Source of the DNA: Corallium rubrum
Taxonomy: Eukaryota; Cnidaria; Anthozoa; Scleralcyonacea; Coralliidae
Reading direction: 5' to 3'
Assembly: GCA_964035015.1 (NCBI GenBank)
Contig: OZ035998.1
Location: 34,648,128-34,712,127 of the forward strand
Length of the DNA stretch: 64,000 nucleotides
In this document: positions 1 to 10,063 of the stretch, one piece after another
Position numbering within the stretch: the first letter of the stretch is position 1
How the letters are laid out: each line of letters starts with the position of its first letter
Notes under the pieces: generated by a model
The model's database searches: none
What the model was told of the DNA's origin: nothing
What the model saw: the letters and a program-made list of their open reading frames with translations, nothing else
Position numbers and translations under genes: made by a program

Positions 1-216
1 TGCCAAATCTTTGGACAATATTTCCCGAAGGAATGTAACATCATCGACGAACCTCATCGACGATCGCCTCTCGACTGCATCATGATCTGATGGTTCATCA
101 CTATCAGCATCAACCAAAAACTGCTGCTTAATCATATCATTTGATTCTTCGTCTTCTATAGTAGCTGGTGAAACAAAATATTCGTTTTCTGACTCGTTTT
201 CCAAAGCCCTATCTTG
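1..216 (-). CDS. Partial exon of an unidentified minus-strand gene
   Basis: Reading the minus strand from 216 to the window edge gives 72 codons without a stop, directly preceded by an AG that could be a splice acceptor (complement of 217-218). The peptide is acidic and Ser/Asp/Glu-rich (for example DADSDEPSDHDAVE) and then turns into a more ordered-looking segment, RFVDDVTFLREILSKDLA, at the edge. There is no initiator Met at the 5' end, as expected for an internal exon. I do not recognise the family. The open frame, codon usage and acceptor argue for a real exon, but 72 codons can stay open by chance. The rest of the gene would lie left of the window. Confidence 0.45.
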
Positions 217-650
217 CTGTATTTACCTGTATCATCACAGTGAAATTTACGATGAGTCCACACGCCTACGTCATCGCGGCCTAAACTCGGTCCCAGACTT
301 TTCGTACTTTTTATTCGAAAATATGGCAAAATTGGCAACTTCAACGCGTTGTAACTCGAAAAATATTCATCAGAATTACGCCAAACTTTCTGAGACTATT
401 ATTTGGCTGAACATCTTTCAGTCTGTGTAAAAAATGCCATACTCATTTTTTCATGTCATAGGCACTTTAAGTCTATGTCTGGTCCCTGCTTAATTTGAGA
501 GATGCAACTATTGTACAGTAATATGATTTATTGGTTAAAAAATTAGGAGTCAACACAACAATGACAACATCGACTTATTCACAACGTTGACATATACTCT
601 GCGAAATACAGCAATACATGGTCCGAATTAGTCTTTTAGAACACCTTCAC
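217..650. other. Non-coding stretch with a lone TTAA-type MITE end
   Basis: No gene recognised. At 448-470 a terminal sequence reads, on the minus strand, TTAA then AGTGCCTATGACATGA. It matches the ends of the TTAA-flanked fold-back elements at 21390 and 60141, so this looks like one end of a degraded copy whose other end is not visible. Confidence 0.4.
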
Positions 651-754
651 TTTTTTTCAGTAGTTACTCCCCTAATTAATTAAACATTGCCTTCAATTTT
701 AAAACCATTACTCTGCTTTCTTTTACCGTTACACTGCTTTCTTACTTTTATTTT

Positions 755-1075
755 ACGTTCTGAGAAGTTATACCACATTCTGAAAAGTTACATTTTGTTC
801 AGGATAGTTACTGTTTGCTACATTCTTATAAGTTACAGTGCACTACGTTCAGAAAAGTTATGCTGTACGTTCTGTAAGTTACATTCTACGTTCCAAGAAG
901 TTACACTACATATGTTCTGAAAAATTATGCTTCGTTCTAAGAAGTTACACTGCCATCAGAAAAGTTGCGCTAAGTTCTAAGAAGTTATACGCTACATTCA
1001 GAAAAGTTTTTGCTACATTTAAAGGAGTTATATGCCATGTTTTGAAAAATTACACTACATTTTACCTGTTAATTT
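755..1075 (+). repeat. Degenerate ~22-25 bp minisatellite
   Basis: About a dozen diverged units of the form TTCTGAGAAGTTACACTACA follow one another (for example at 758, 777, 850, 880, 913, 935, 955, 976). The spacing is irregular, so this is an old tandem array. Two short overlapping ORFs here are by-products of the repeat. Confidence 0.6.
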
Positions 1076-1140
1076 GAACTACCTCTTTCGTCTATCATTA
1101 ATAGTGAAATCTATTGTTCTTATGCATAGTTGTCCATCTG

Positions 1141-1632
1141 CATATGTCATAAGCATTGTTACTGAAAGCCCAATTTTTCTCCAAGAATGAACTAGCCATG
1201 GCAAACTTTGAGAGTTAATAGTGTGAAAACTACACATCAGATTCTCTTGAAATTTTCAGTGAGTGCTCCTGCCATGCTCCTCTGTACAATAAAACAAGAA
1301 GAAAACGAATTTTTCATTTCATAGACACTTTAACAAATATACTTTGACCACACAATCACATTTAAACATACATGTATTTTTTTAACAACTGATGAAAATA
1401 TTTTTTAGATGTTTCAGCACAGATTTCATTAACTGAGAGTACCAAGTTTTGATACGTCATAAGGCATTGTTACCAAGAAGCCCAAATTTCCCCAAAACAA
1501 ACTATCCACGGCAAATTTTGAGAGTTGATAGTGCAAAAACTATGCATCAGATTCTCTTGAAATTTTCAGTGAGTGCTCCTGTCATGCTCCTTACAATAAA
1601 ACAACAATCATTTTATAGACACTTTAATAAAT
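1141..1632 (+). repeat. Two direct copies of a TTAA-type element end
   Basis: The stretch 1141-1339 recurs at 1453-1632 at roughly 80-85% identity. Both copies end in TAGACACTTTAA, the same terminal motif used by the TTAA-flanked elements elsewhere in the window (7643-8448, 21390-21721). A shorter related piece is at 8461-8550. The second copy ends 20 bp before the probable first visible exon of the ATP synthase c gene. Confidence 0.55.
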
Positions 1633-1652
1633 TGTCTTATCTTTATTTCTAG

Positions 1653-1683
1653 GCTTGTGGGGCGTTAGTCAACCCAACCTTTG
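1653..1683 (+). CDS. ATP synthase subunit c, probable presequence exon
   Basis: A 31-nt segment lies between a strong acceptor (pyrimidine-rich tract then TTTCTAG) and a consensus donor (GTAAGT). It encodes ACGALVNPTF plus one base. The family's mitochondrial presequences begin with a similar Met-x-x-Ala-Gly/Cys-Ala-x-Leu...Pro pattern. Its end phase (one extra base) joins in frame to the exon at 6404, giving GAA (Glu) at the junction. The Met-bearing exon is not identified and would lie upstream. A further presequence exon between this one and 6404 is possible, because the joined presequence would be short for the family. An RNA read across 1683/6404 would settle it. Confidence 0.5.
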
Positions 1684-2687
1684 GTAAGTGCTTCACATAC
1701 AGTACTGTCAAAGTTTATCATGGTTTTGTACTATTAATTCACTGAAAAGAATTTGTTCCCTATAGTAATTCTAAGAAGAGACTGGTAATGAGTATGATGT
1801 TGGCACATGCATAAATAGCAATCTTGTCAAGTTGATATTCTGCCATGTCAGCAGTCATCCAAGCGGTACAAATGCTCAAATTTAACACATTTTTGCTTTG
1901 GTAAAATTTTGTGCATAAAAAAATAGGAAAAACTTAAACAACATACTTAGTTTTAAAAAAATTAGACAGAACTTTTTTTAACCATTAACTAAGTTTAAGT
2001 GAAAAATCTGTCTTGACAGCCTTTCCTAATACTGTTGCTGCTAGTAGTGTTCTATGTGGAAAAAACTGACCAGATGACAATTTTTAGAAATTTTGACCAA
2101 CGAAAACTGGGGATATGCATCTAAATAGATGAAAACTGTTAAAATTTGACAAATTTCAAATGCCATTATTGCCATGGTAATAGCAGATATTAGCACTATT
2201 CAACAAATAGTTCATAAGTGTGGTTCTCATTCTGCAGTTCAGTATACAGAATAATTTTTTTAATAGTTATTTTAAAGACATCAATAACCATAGACTATGA
2301 CTTAACATAACAAGCCACGAAAAAACAAACTCTAGGGAGCCACCTTAAAAAGCATATTGACATTTTCAGGCCTTGAATTTTGGAAAAGAAAAGGCAAGGC
2401 CAGTTTGGCTTTAAATGTTACAATGTTTTTCAGGGCATCAAGGCCAGATTGAAACTTTCATTCAGTTGCTATTTGAAGCACCTTACCATACTGATACAGC
2501 AAGATTTAAATCAAATACCATTTCAGAGCCTGTGATCCTTCTGCCCTGCAGAATGTTCAAGGTTACTTGACAGCCGATCCGCACGTTGTAACCAATAAAC
2601 TACTGCAATTGTAAAGGCATTGTATCCAGTAAGTTACTGGAAATTGTTTAATAAAGAGGTTTTTAATGAAACCCTTCCCCCCCCCGA

Positions 2688-2752
2688 ACCCCCTAACCCT
2701 AATCTCAAAAATGTGAATTTCCCGGGGGTAACCCTAACCCTAACTTGAAAAG
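2688..2752 (-). repeat. Short interstitial telomere-like repeats
   Basis: Clusters of CCCTAA (C-strand of the animal TTAGGG telomere repeat) occur at about 2691-2702 and 2731-2746, separated by a short unrelated piece. Too short and degenerate to be a telomere. Confidence 0.5.
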
Positions 2753-3987
2753 TGTTTTAATCTGTAAAACTACTGTAACTTAACTGAAGGTAGTTAATTT
2801 TCCATTTAATGAATTATCACTCACCAGAGCAATACATTTTTGTATGATTCATTGATAACAATTATCCAAATAAAAAATATAAATTGCTTGACTCAGATGT
2901 CACACAATGAAAGCCTGCAAAATGGCCTCAAACAATCAGAAAATTTCTTCACTAACAAGCTGGGTGATTAGGGTTTGTACTGTATGTAAATTAAAATATG
3001 TACAGAGCTGTGCTTTTGGTTGCAGCACTGCAAATAACACAATATTAAGTACATGTACATTTCCTTGGTCACTCAGCCAACAGAACTTTCATTAATTACA
3101 TTGAGTAAAAAATTACATTAGAGTCAAACTAGAGATTTTCTTAAGGGTGGTATGATATTAGCCGCTCAGGTATGATGAACGAAGGGCGCTGAGTGCATAA
3201 ACTTTCTTAGACGATAAACTCAGTACAATCATCGTCTTTTGTTTTGGTCGTTTGTGCTGCCGTGTTTAACATAATTCATCTTTTTTTCGCCTCTTCACGG
3301 TTTGGTGATTTCCAAATACTTTATATACACAACTATATTTTCATACTATTAAGGCATACGACAATTGCCTCAGACAAAATTACAAGTCACAAACGACGTG
3401 TTTCCCATAACGCAGATACGCTGTATCATAGATTCATAGTCCAGTTTATTTTGTGTCGATTCTCAAGGCTGCCGTAGTTAGTTTTTCTTTGCCGACATAT
3501 AAAAGTAATGTGTATTAAATCAGCGCTTGAGAAGTCGGCTGTTTGCATAATTGCATCATCGCTGTACTTTTATAGTATAAATATCATACGACATTTAACG
3601 GCTGGTTTAATACAGACGGCGTATTTTTTTATGAAATTTCAATTCGCAGTCGAGTTTAACATATAGCCGACTCGCCTTCTTTTGTTTTTATGTCAAGATA
3701 CCTCGCGCTCAGTGAAAGTCAGCTCTAGTACAGTAATGTAGCCGCCAGCCGAGTACCAGACTTTGAATCCTTTATCAATTCGCGTAATAGATTTAAACAA
3801 AAACAGATATTTTATAATAACAGAATAGTCTAAGGTCAAATGAGTTGTTTATGTGTCATTGATACGACCGGATATGAGAGATGAAATCATGTGAGGCGTA
3901 TGACGCCCAGCAACGGGAACGTCCTTTGATGTGATTGGCTGTCTAAATACGGAAATGAGTTTTTTGGTCACATGATATGCTGTTGTT

Positions 3988-4419
3988 TTGCATTCTTTCT
4001 TTTCGACGAGGTATTCGAGTAGTGAAGTTATGTCTGTGTTCTCTGCGACTTTTTACGATCCTGCGACTCGCCAGGAAGCTTCAGTTGGTAGCGAAATGCG
4101 AGTGTGCCAATGTGTCATCAACACAACGTTCAGTTGCCACGTTAGCACTTCAGGTGCAAAAGGCGATCAGATGTCAACGAACATTGCCACAATGTTCAGT
4201 CGCCACGTTAGCATTTCAGATGCGAAAGGTGACGAGGTGTCAACGTGCACCGACACAGACCCAAAAGTTCACGGGTCTATCACAACGGTGAGCAATTGTG
4301 AACTCTATCAAAATCTATCAAATACTTATCAAAATCTATCAAGTTCTTACCAGAATCTATCAAATGCTTATGAACATGTATCGTCAAATTTAAAGCAAAA
4401 TAAATCATTTGAAATGTAA
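3988..4419 (+). CDS. Hypothetical 143-residue ORF with internal repeats
   Basis: An ORF of 143 codons with two kinds of internal repetition: a central ~36-residue unit seen twice (SxHVSxSxAKGDxxST around residues 48 and 69), and a C-terminal 8-residue repeat of the type YQNLSNT/YQNLSSS/YQNLSNA. An overlapping frame is also open for 104 codons, which suggests tandem duplication of non-coding DNA rather than selection on protein. It lies within the probable first intron of the ATP synthase c gene, on the same strand. I do not recognise it and doubt that it is a gene. Confidence 0.2.
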   Translation: MHSFFSTRYSSSEVMSVFSATFYDPATRQEASVGSEMRVCQCVINTTFSCHVSTSGAKGDQMSTNIATMFSRHVSISDAKGDEVSTCTDTDPKVHGSITTVSNCELYQNLSNTYQNLSSSYQNLSNAYEHVSSNLKQNKSFEM

Positions 4420-4923
4420 AAAGCTCAAGTGTTTTTTACTTTTTTTATGTTGAAATACAGTACTGTTAATTGCTCTACGAAACTTTGCACTATCCTTGGG
4501 TTCTAGTTATTAACATATTGAAAATTTCAAAATCAGGACACACTTTGTACAAGTAATTAATACTAATAATTATCCAAATGAGCCCAAGTTTGTCTGTGAG
4601 CAGATAGTCAACAAGGTACAGTCAAGTTAATGACTATCACTCATAAACAATGAGGGCAAGTTGTCTAATTGTTGGCAACTAGTATTCCTGCATAAGCCGG
4701 AGTAGTAGGACAATTACCTTGACAAAATGCAAGTTTCTGCCATTGTTTTTCATTTGTGAATAATTGACTCTTGCTAGTGGTCTATTATCAATAGACAGAT
4801 TTTTTATACTAAAAATACATACAGTATACAGTATCTCTGCAGACTCTGCTTTATAGATCAAAAATAGAACGTATTAACCAGGCTGAAATAAACAAATCAT
4901 CAACCATCATAAATCACCAAGAT

Positions 4924-4991
4924 TTTTACACTTTTATACTTTAAACAGAGACATATTTACACTTTTATACTTTAAACAGAGACATATTTAA
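4924..4991 (+). repeat. 34-bp sequence tandemly duplicated
   Basis: A unit beginning TACACTTTTATACTTTAAAC occurs twice in direct succession with essentially no divergence, so the duplication is recent. Confidence 0.8.
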
Positions 4992-5894
4992 ATATCAGAC
5001 AGACATTGATACTATCTATACTCATACTCATTTACATTAACTGTGTTATGTAGTTGAAATAGTTAAACATGCCCTGGATGATTAACATTATTATATATGT
5101 ATTATTCATAAGCATTTAATACGCTAACCTTACTGCAGTAGAATTTACTTGCAGTGGATTCCTGGCTGTGGGGAAACTGTGGCGTCGCCGTCGCGCGATC
5201 GCGATGCGAACTTGAATACACAGAGAAACATTTAGATCCTAATTTATCGCAGATGCCGAATAACTCCCACCAAATATATCAAACACTCGTTGTAATTAAG
5301 CGTTGTTCGAAGTCATTGCGAATTGAAAATAACTGTAGAACACCAACACTGAATCGAACGAAGTCATGAGTCGAGTACGCTGCTACTTAGCATCACTGGA
5401 GACCCGAAAGATATAGCTACGTGATTGGCTTATTTCTCCACCGTTGCTCAGCATACTGAATCTGATCATTTGATTGGTCAGCATCCTTTGCTGTTGCTCA
5501 GAAAAGGCTAAATTTAGCATCAACCGTTGCTCCCGCCATTTCCACATTCACGTTAAGCTGATGCTAACTAATAAGTCAGTAAAAAGTGAGGGCCGCTACA
5601 CAGGCTTAATAATTAGGTAGGCTCGGGTTTTGGATTTAATATGGGCGCGAAAATAGACACCCAACTCACGGCATTTCTCGCGCAAATAATCGCGCAGCGC
5701 CCCTAAAAGTGATTGAACAATACGAATTTTATTAATGTGGTCAGGTACCAAAAATTATAATATTTTACTGAATATGTCAATTTTAAAGATGTTGGTGCGC
5801 AAAAATACTCGCCAAATGACTGAATAAATTAATTTGGAAATTCTGACCGTTGCTTGAGCAACGATAGCAACCCTCTGGATCCGCCTCTGCTCCC

Positions 5895-5956
5895 CTCCCC
5901 AGATGGCACTAATTTCCTCTGTGGGGGAGGTATGGATCTTTTCTGGAATGACCCAT
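5895..5956 (+). mobile_element. One end of a fold-back MITE (family of 27795-27974)
   Basis: The sequence from the GATGGCAC motif to CTGGAATGACCCA is nearly identical to the right arm of the complete fold-back element at 27795-27974. Only this half is present here. Confidence 0.65.
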
Positions 5957-6403
5957 TCAACAGAAAGACTGACAGAGCAGATGAATTTAAATACTGCAGA
6001 TATTTCAGCAGAGTTTTAGGTTTTATTGTCAATTTTACTAATCATACACTTTGTATTACAAAGCTTAGCTTTGTGGTTGAGGGTTGTGGAGCAAAGCAAA
6101 GCTTTGTGGTTGAGGGCAGGCCACTACTGGCCGTGGATTTCAGATACACTGTATTTCGAGGGCATAGCGGCCAACAAGCAGGGCATCGACAGCCAGTGGC
6201 CGCCAGTGCCGCTAAATTTGACAGGCTGTCAGACAGCATGTTCTGGGTGTTGGGTGACTGGCCAAAGTTGGGGTAATTTTTGCCGGCTTTCCATTGTAAG
6301 GAAAGGAGGGTGTGAGGTTGGGGGAAAATAATTCAATAGTTAATCTATATAATTATATGTACAGCACAAGTCATTACATACAATTTTTTTTGACTCTTCA
6401 TAG

Positions 6404-6514
6404 AAACTAGCAATATGCTTGCTACACGAAGTATTCAGACTAGTGCCAGTGTGAAAGATGTTGAAACTGCTGCAAAGTTTATTGGAGCTGGAGCTGCTAC
6501 AGTAGGATGTGCAG
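6404..6514 (+). CDS. ATP5MC: ATP synthase subunit c (F-type, mitochondrial), exon
   Basis: This exon encodes the end of the import presequence and the start of the mature proteolipid. It reads TSNMLATRSIQTSASVK, then DVETAAKFIGAGAATVGCAG, the first transmembrane helix of the c subunit with its glycine-rich GxGxAxxG face. The acceptor is TTCATAG at 6397-6403. The donor is GTACTA at 6515, leaving one base of a Gly codon that is completed at 20867. Subunit c forms the proton-driven rotor ring of complex V in the inner mitochondrial membrane. The match is unmistakable from the conserved AAKFIGAGAATVG core. The Met at 6415 is unlikely to be the true start, because the frame is open to the acceptor and a presequence is expected upstream. 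Confidence 0.95.
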
Positions 6515-7642
6515 GTACTAAATTGCTTAGATGGTACTGTTGTATTAGACTTCCTGTTTTCATAATTTTTTCCCTATGGAAAATCACAATTTTTGGACCA
6601 CCATGCAAGCACTGCTCACCCAATCGAAATGCTACAGTAACAAAAACGAACTGTGACACTTGATATATAACAAAGTTTATTGTTTAACACTCTTTTGGAT
6701 TGAGAATGGTTGCTTTTTGTAAACAATATACAGTGAACCCGAAGCGTTTCATGGAGTAATTAACTTGTTTCCTGCCAGTCGTCAATGTCACACAAAATTT
6801 GTGTCATAAATATGCAAACATTTCTTGTTATAAGAAAACTACCTTTCACTGCATGTGACTTGAAGAACAATCAATGTATGGTTGCTCATTATTTTGATGA
6901 CATTACTGCATATTCTCTTTTTTGTCCTTACTTAATTACAACAGTGGTAGTGAAGATAGTTATAATCTTTACTTACAGTACTAACTCGATTGCTTTATTT
7001 ATGTACTTTGACAATGTTGTAAGAAAGTCTTTTCGATAATTGTCAATTTTGTTTTTAATTTGATGGCTGTCCAAGCTTTAACAAAATGCATTATTACTAT
7101 AGCCACTTAATTGTAACAATGAGACAACGCACCGAGTTTTCTGTACTTTCATCTTATTAAATCTCTGAAAAATCCATTTTAAAATTCTTTTGTTTGCCAT
7201 TGCATTACTGGTTTTATAGTTAATGATAGGCCAATTGATAATAAGTAATTATTAAACTAGTTAATGGTAGAAATGTAAACATGCACAGCATGGTTACAGT
7301 TTGAGTGTTGAACAAGCTTGTACAGCATGGACAGTCTTGTTAACAATTAATGTTTTTAGCCATGATAACAAAGTTGTTAGAACTTGTGCCGAAGCGCAGT
7401 AGATACATGCACGCTCAGCGTGCCTATTTTTTTGTAAACAATATACATGTAGACCTAAAAGTGTCCGTGAAGTAAAAATTTCCAGATAGAACAAAAGCTC
7501 ATAATTTAAATAACCAATTTCTGGAAACTGAATTAAATGTGACATGTACTTTTCGAGATATTTAGTTACAAGTTGCCTTCAAAGACTGGGATTGAATATA
7601 TAGGGAAGATGACGTTTGCCCGTTGGATACTTAGATTATTAA

Positions 7643-8448
7643 AGTGTCACTGTGATGAAAAATCGTCAGCCTTATTTTTATCTTGTCATGAAGTACATTT
7701 AAAATGAGGATGAACGGCGTTTGTGGTTTGTAAATATCTCATCTCGTTCAAGAGATATTCACGTTTTGGAAATATGCAAATTATATGGCTGATGACGTCA
7801 TTTTCTCCAAACGGGAGAAATGGAAATCGTAAAATTAGGAATATCTCTAGAAATAAACAACAGAAAGTGCTAAAATTTTGCATGCTTATCGTATTAAATA
7901 AAATACGTTTTTCTGTGGAACTTTAGTTGTTTTCGTGGAAACTGCTAGTTCCTGGCCACCTCCAATGATAAAATTCAATTTGCTTATTTATCAGCAGTCA
8001 AGTAGCGTTTACTCCAGCGAATAGAAGTGAAGATTAGGGCTTATGTATAGGCATTGTAATTCAAACGTTTAAATCTTTCTATTTTTAAACAATGAGGCAA
8101 AAATGATAACTCTTTTTTTAAGGTTTAGAGTAACCTGTGAGCATGCGCTTGACATGGCAATCACAAAAGTTCCACAGAGAAGTGTATTGTATTGGATACT
8201 ATAAGCATAGAAAGTTTAAGCGCGTTCTATTGTTTATTTCCAGAGATATTCCTTATTTTACAATTTTCATTTCGCTGGTTTGGAGAAAATGACGTCATCA
8301 GCCATAAATTTGCATATTTCCAAAACGTGAATATCTCTTGAACGAGATGAGATACTGACAAACCACAAACGCCATTCACCCTCATTTTAAATGTACTTTA
8401 TGAGAAGATCAAAAAAAAGACTGACGATTTTTTCATCATAGTGACACT
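7643..8448. mobile_element. TTAA-flanked fold-back element, ~0.8 kb
   Basis: Long inverted repeats begin AGTGTCACTGTGATGAAAAA on the left and end with the complement on the right, with TTAA on both sides (7639-7642 and 8449-8452). The arms stay similar for roughly 250 bp each (7643-7900 against 8190-8448) and contain the shared motif TGACGTCAT. No coding frame. A second, degraded copy is at 36120-36680. TTAA duplications are typical of piggyBac and Kolobok transposases, so this is probably a non-autonomous relative. Confidence 0.85.
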
Positions 8449-8570
8449 TTAATTGTTTTTTTCTGTATGGTTGCCCAACTGCATACGTCATCAAGCACTC
8501 GAACCAAGCAATTAATTTCTTCAAAAATGGATAAGCCATGGCAAACCACATGCAGGCAGCCCAAATATAA

Positions 8571-8647
8571 AGATTTTATTTTATTCAAATTGAAAAAACC
8601 CCAACTAATTGACTGTTGAGATGCTTTTTTTCAATTTGAATAAAATG
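8571..8647. repeat. AT-rich hairpin
   Basis: ATTTTATTCAAATTGAAAAA near 8576 is answered by its near-exact complement ending at 8646, with a ~30-bp loop. Confidence 0.7.
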
Positions 8648-9242
8648 ACCAGTATTAGGATGAAAGCATCCTGCATAGTCACGGCGAATATTTTTGGCGA
8701 AGTACTGTAAACATTCAATAATTTATGGCCTTTCCGAACATTTTTGACAACAAAAGTTACTGGCAGTTATCCGTATTTACGTTAATGTTGTTTTCTCGGT
8801 GGATTTTTTATTGTTTTTAAATAGTATGTATATTTCTTCAAGTGTTTGTTTCAAACAGTGACTTGTTGTTTATTATTACAAAGTTGTCGCTGGCTTCAAC
8901 AACTTGTCGATTCAGTCCAGCTGAGTTTGGGCCGACCACATGTAGACACCCCTTTGCAGTACGTCATAAAACAAGCTTGAAACATCAAATACTCTGGGCA
9001 ACATACCGTGGCTTCTCTTAAATGCTTCAATTCAATTTACGTTCAATTTTCGCATTTAAGGTTTTGAAGGCCGCGTCGTCGATCTTGAGTCTCCATTGTT
9101 CTTGCGACGTTCGCGGAAAAATTGGAATTTTCCCTTCTTTACAGGGTGCGATATAACTCGAAATTTTCAGCTGTGCTTAACTGGTACTTTAATGAATATT
9201 ACCACGTACTTGAAACTCCAGGCGTACTTGTACTTTTTGTGA

Positions 9243-9266
9243 CTACCGCTGACAGGTCAGCGGTAG
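9243..9266. repeat. Perfect 11-bp-stem hairpin, Helentron 5' region
   Basis: CTACCGCTGAC and its exact complement GTCAGCGGTAG are separated by two bases. Possible 5' subterminal structure or regulatory site of the Helentron. Confidence 0.7.
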
Positions 9267-9500
9267 CCATAATGTCGGCGAAATCTTGCTTGAGTGCTTG
9301 AGTGTCTTGGATCTCACTTACGTCATACTCGACAGCTATCGTCGGATGTCGACAAGATCGCCAGGTATTCGCGAGAAGTGATCGCGTTGTTCGTGGGGGG
9401 CCAGCAGAAGTGAAACCGGTTCGGTCCGGTTGAGCCTCGTGTTTGTTTTCTGACGACTGCTATCTAATAGTGCTCTTGTTGTATCCTCAACGCTGCCTTT

Positions 9501-9525
9501 AAACCTTTCCTTTTCGGAAAGGTTT
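9501..9525. repeat. Perfect 10-bp-stem hairpin, Helentron 5' region
   Basis: AAACCTTTCC, a 5-base loop, then GGAAAGGTTT. It lies 540 bp upstream of the first Helentron start codon. Confidence 0.7.
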
Positions 9526-9724
9526 CTGTCTATTAATTACAAGGTAAGAAGTAGTGTCAAAGCTCTGACGTTTCGTATCGTGCATAAATCTATCTAAATC
9601 GATCTGAATCTGACACAAATCTCCAAGACTCCAACTGAGCTACTTCGCTCCTGTGACATCGGTTTGACTAGGTGTTTGTTTGCTTTTTTAGGTGTTTTTC
9701 AACATCTTGTTTTATTTTATCAAA

Positions 9725-9859
9725 GAAACGAAAGTTTGCGCAGACCCAAGCCAGCGGTCTGACTGAGCGTCAAGTGTTACGCTATCGAGACTTTCTATAG
9801 AACGGAAGTTTTGGGCAGACCCAAGCCAGCGGTCTGACTGAGTGTCAAGGTTACGCTCT
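9725..9859 (+). repeat. 75-bp-period direct repeat upstream of the Helentron ORF
   Basis: The core CAGACCCAAGCCAGCGGTCT followed by GACTGAG(C/T)GTCAAG occurs at 9741 and again at 9816, with flanking similarity for about 60 bp per copy. Paired subterminal repeats of this kind are plausible binding sites for the element's replication protein or promoter elements. This role is inferred. Confidence 0.75.
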
Positions 9860-10063
9860 CTGTCTATTGAAACATTGTTGTGATACTTGTTGTGATACTA
9901 GTTCTATCGAGAAACTATTGAGATTATTGAGAAACTGAAAGCTTGGAATCTGAGTGCTCGTCGTTTGTTCGTCAAATCCACGCGAGAAACACGCGTTTTT
10001 TTGTTATTGCGACTTTTCAAGTGTGACGTCATCTAAACTACTGCAAATTGCCAAAACTTCAAA

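Larger units (their letters stand above)
1684..6403 (+). other. Probable intron 1 of the ATP synthase c gene
   Basis: About 4.7 kb between the probable presequence exon and the first certain exon. It holds telomere-like repeats (2688-2752), a repetitive short ORF (3988-4419), a 34-bp duplication (4924-4991) and half of a MITE (5895-5956). The stretches 2753-3960 and 4992-5850 hold nothing I can name. A short tandem duplication is at 6061-6118. Confidence 0.45.

Noticed and set aside
156-344. Minus-strand ORF of 62 codons starting with Met
   Set aside because: It runs through the presumed acceptor at 216-218 in a different frame from the longer open edge exon, and resembles repeat-derived sequence.
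755-1075. CRISPR-like array from repeated ~22-bp units
   Set aside because: Units are diverged and contiguous without uniform spacers, in an animal-type genome; it is a minisatellite.
5854-6331. Overlapping ORFs of 140 and 101 codons before the ATP synthase c exon
   Set aside because: The 5' part is the MITE half-copy and the middle is a small tandem duplication (GCTTTGTGGTTGAGGG twice). No domain and no splice link to the c-subunit exon.
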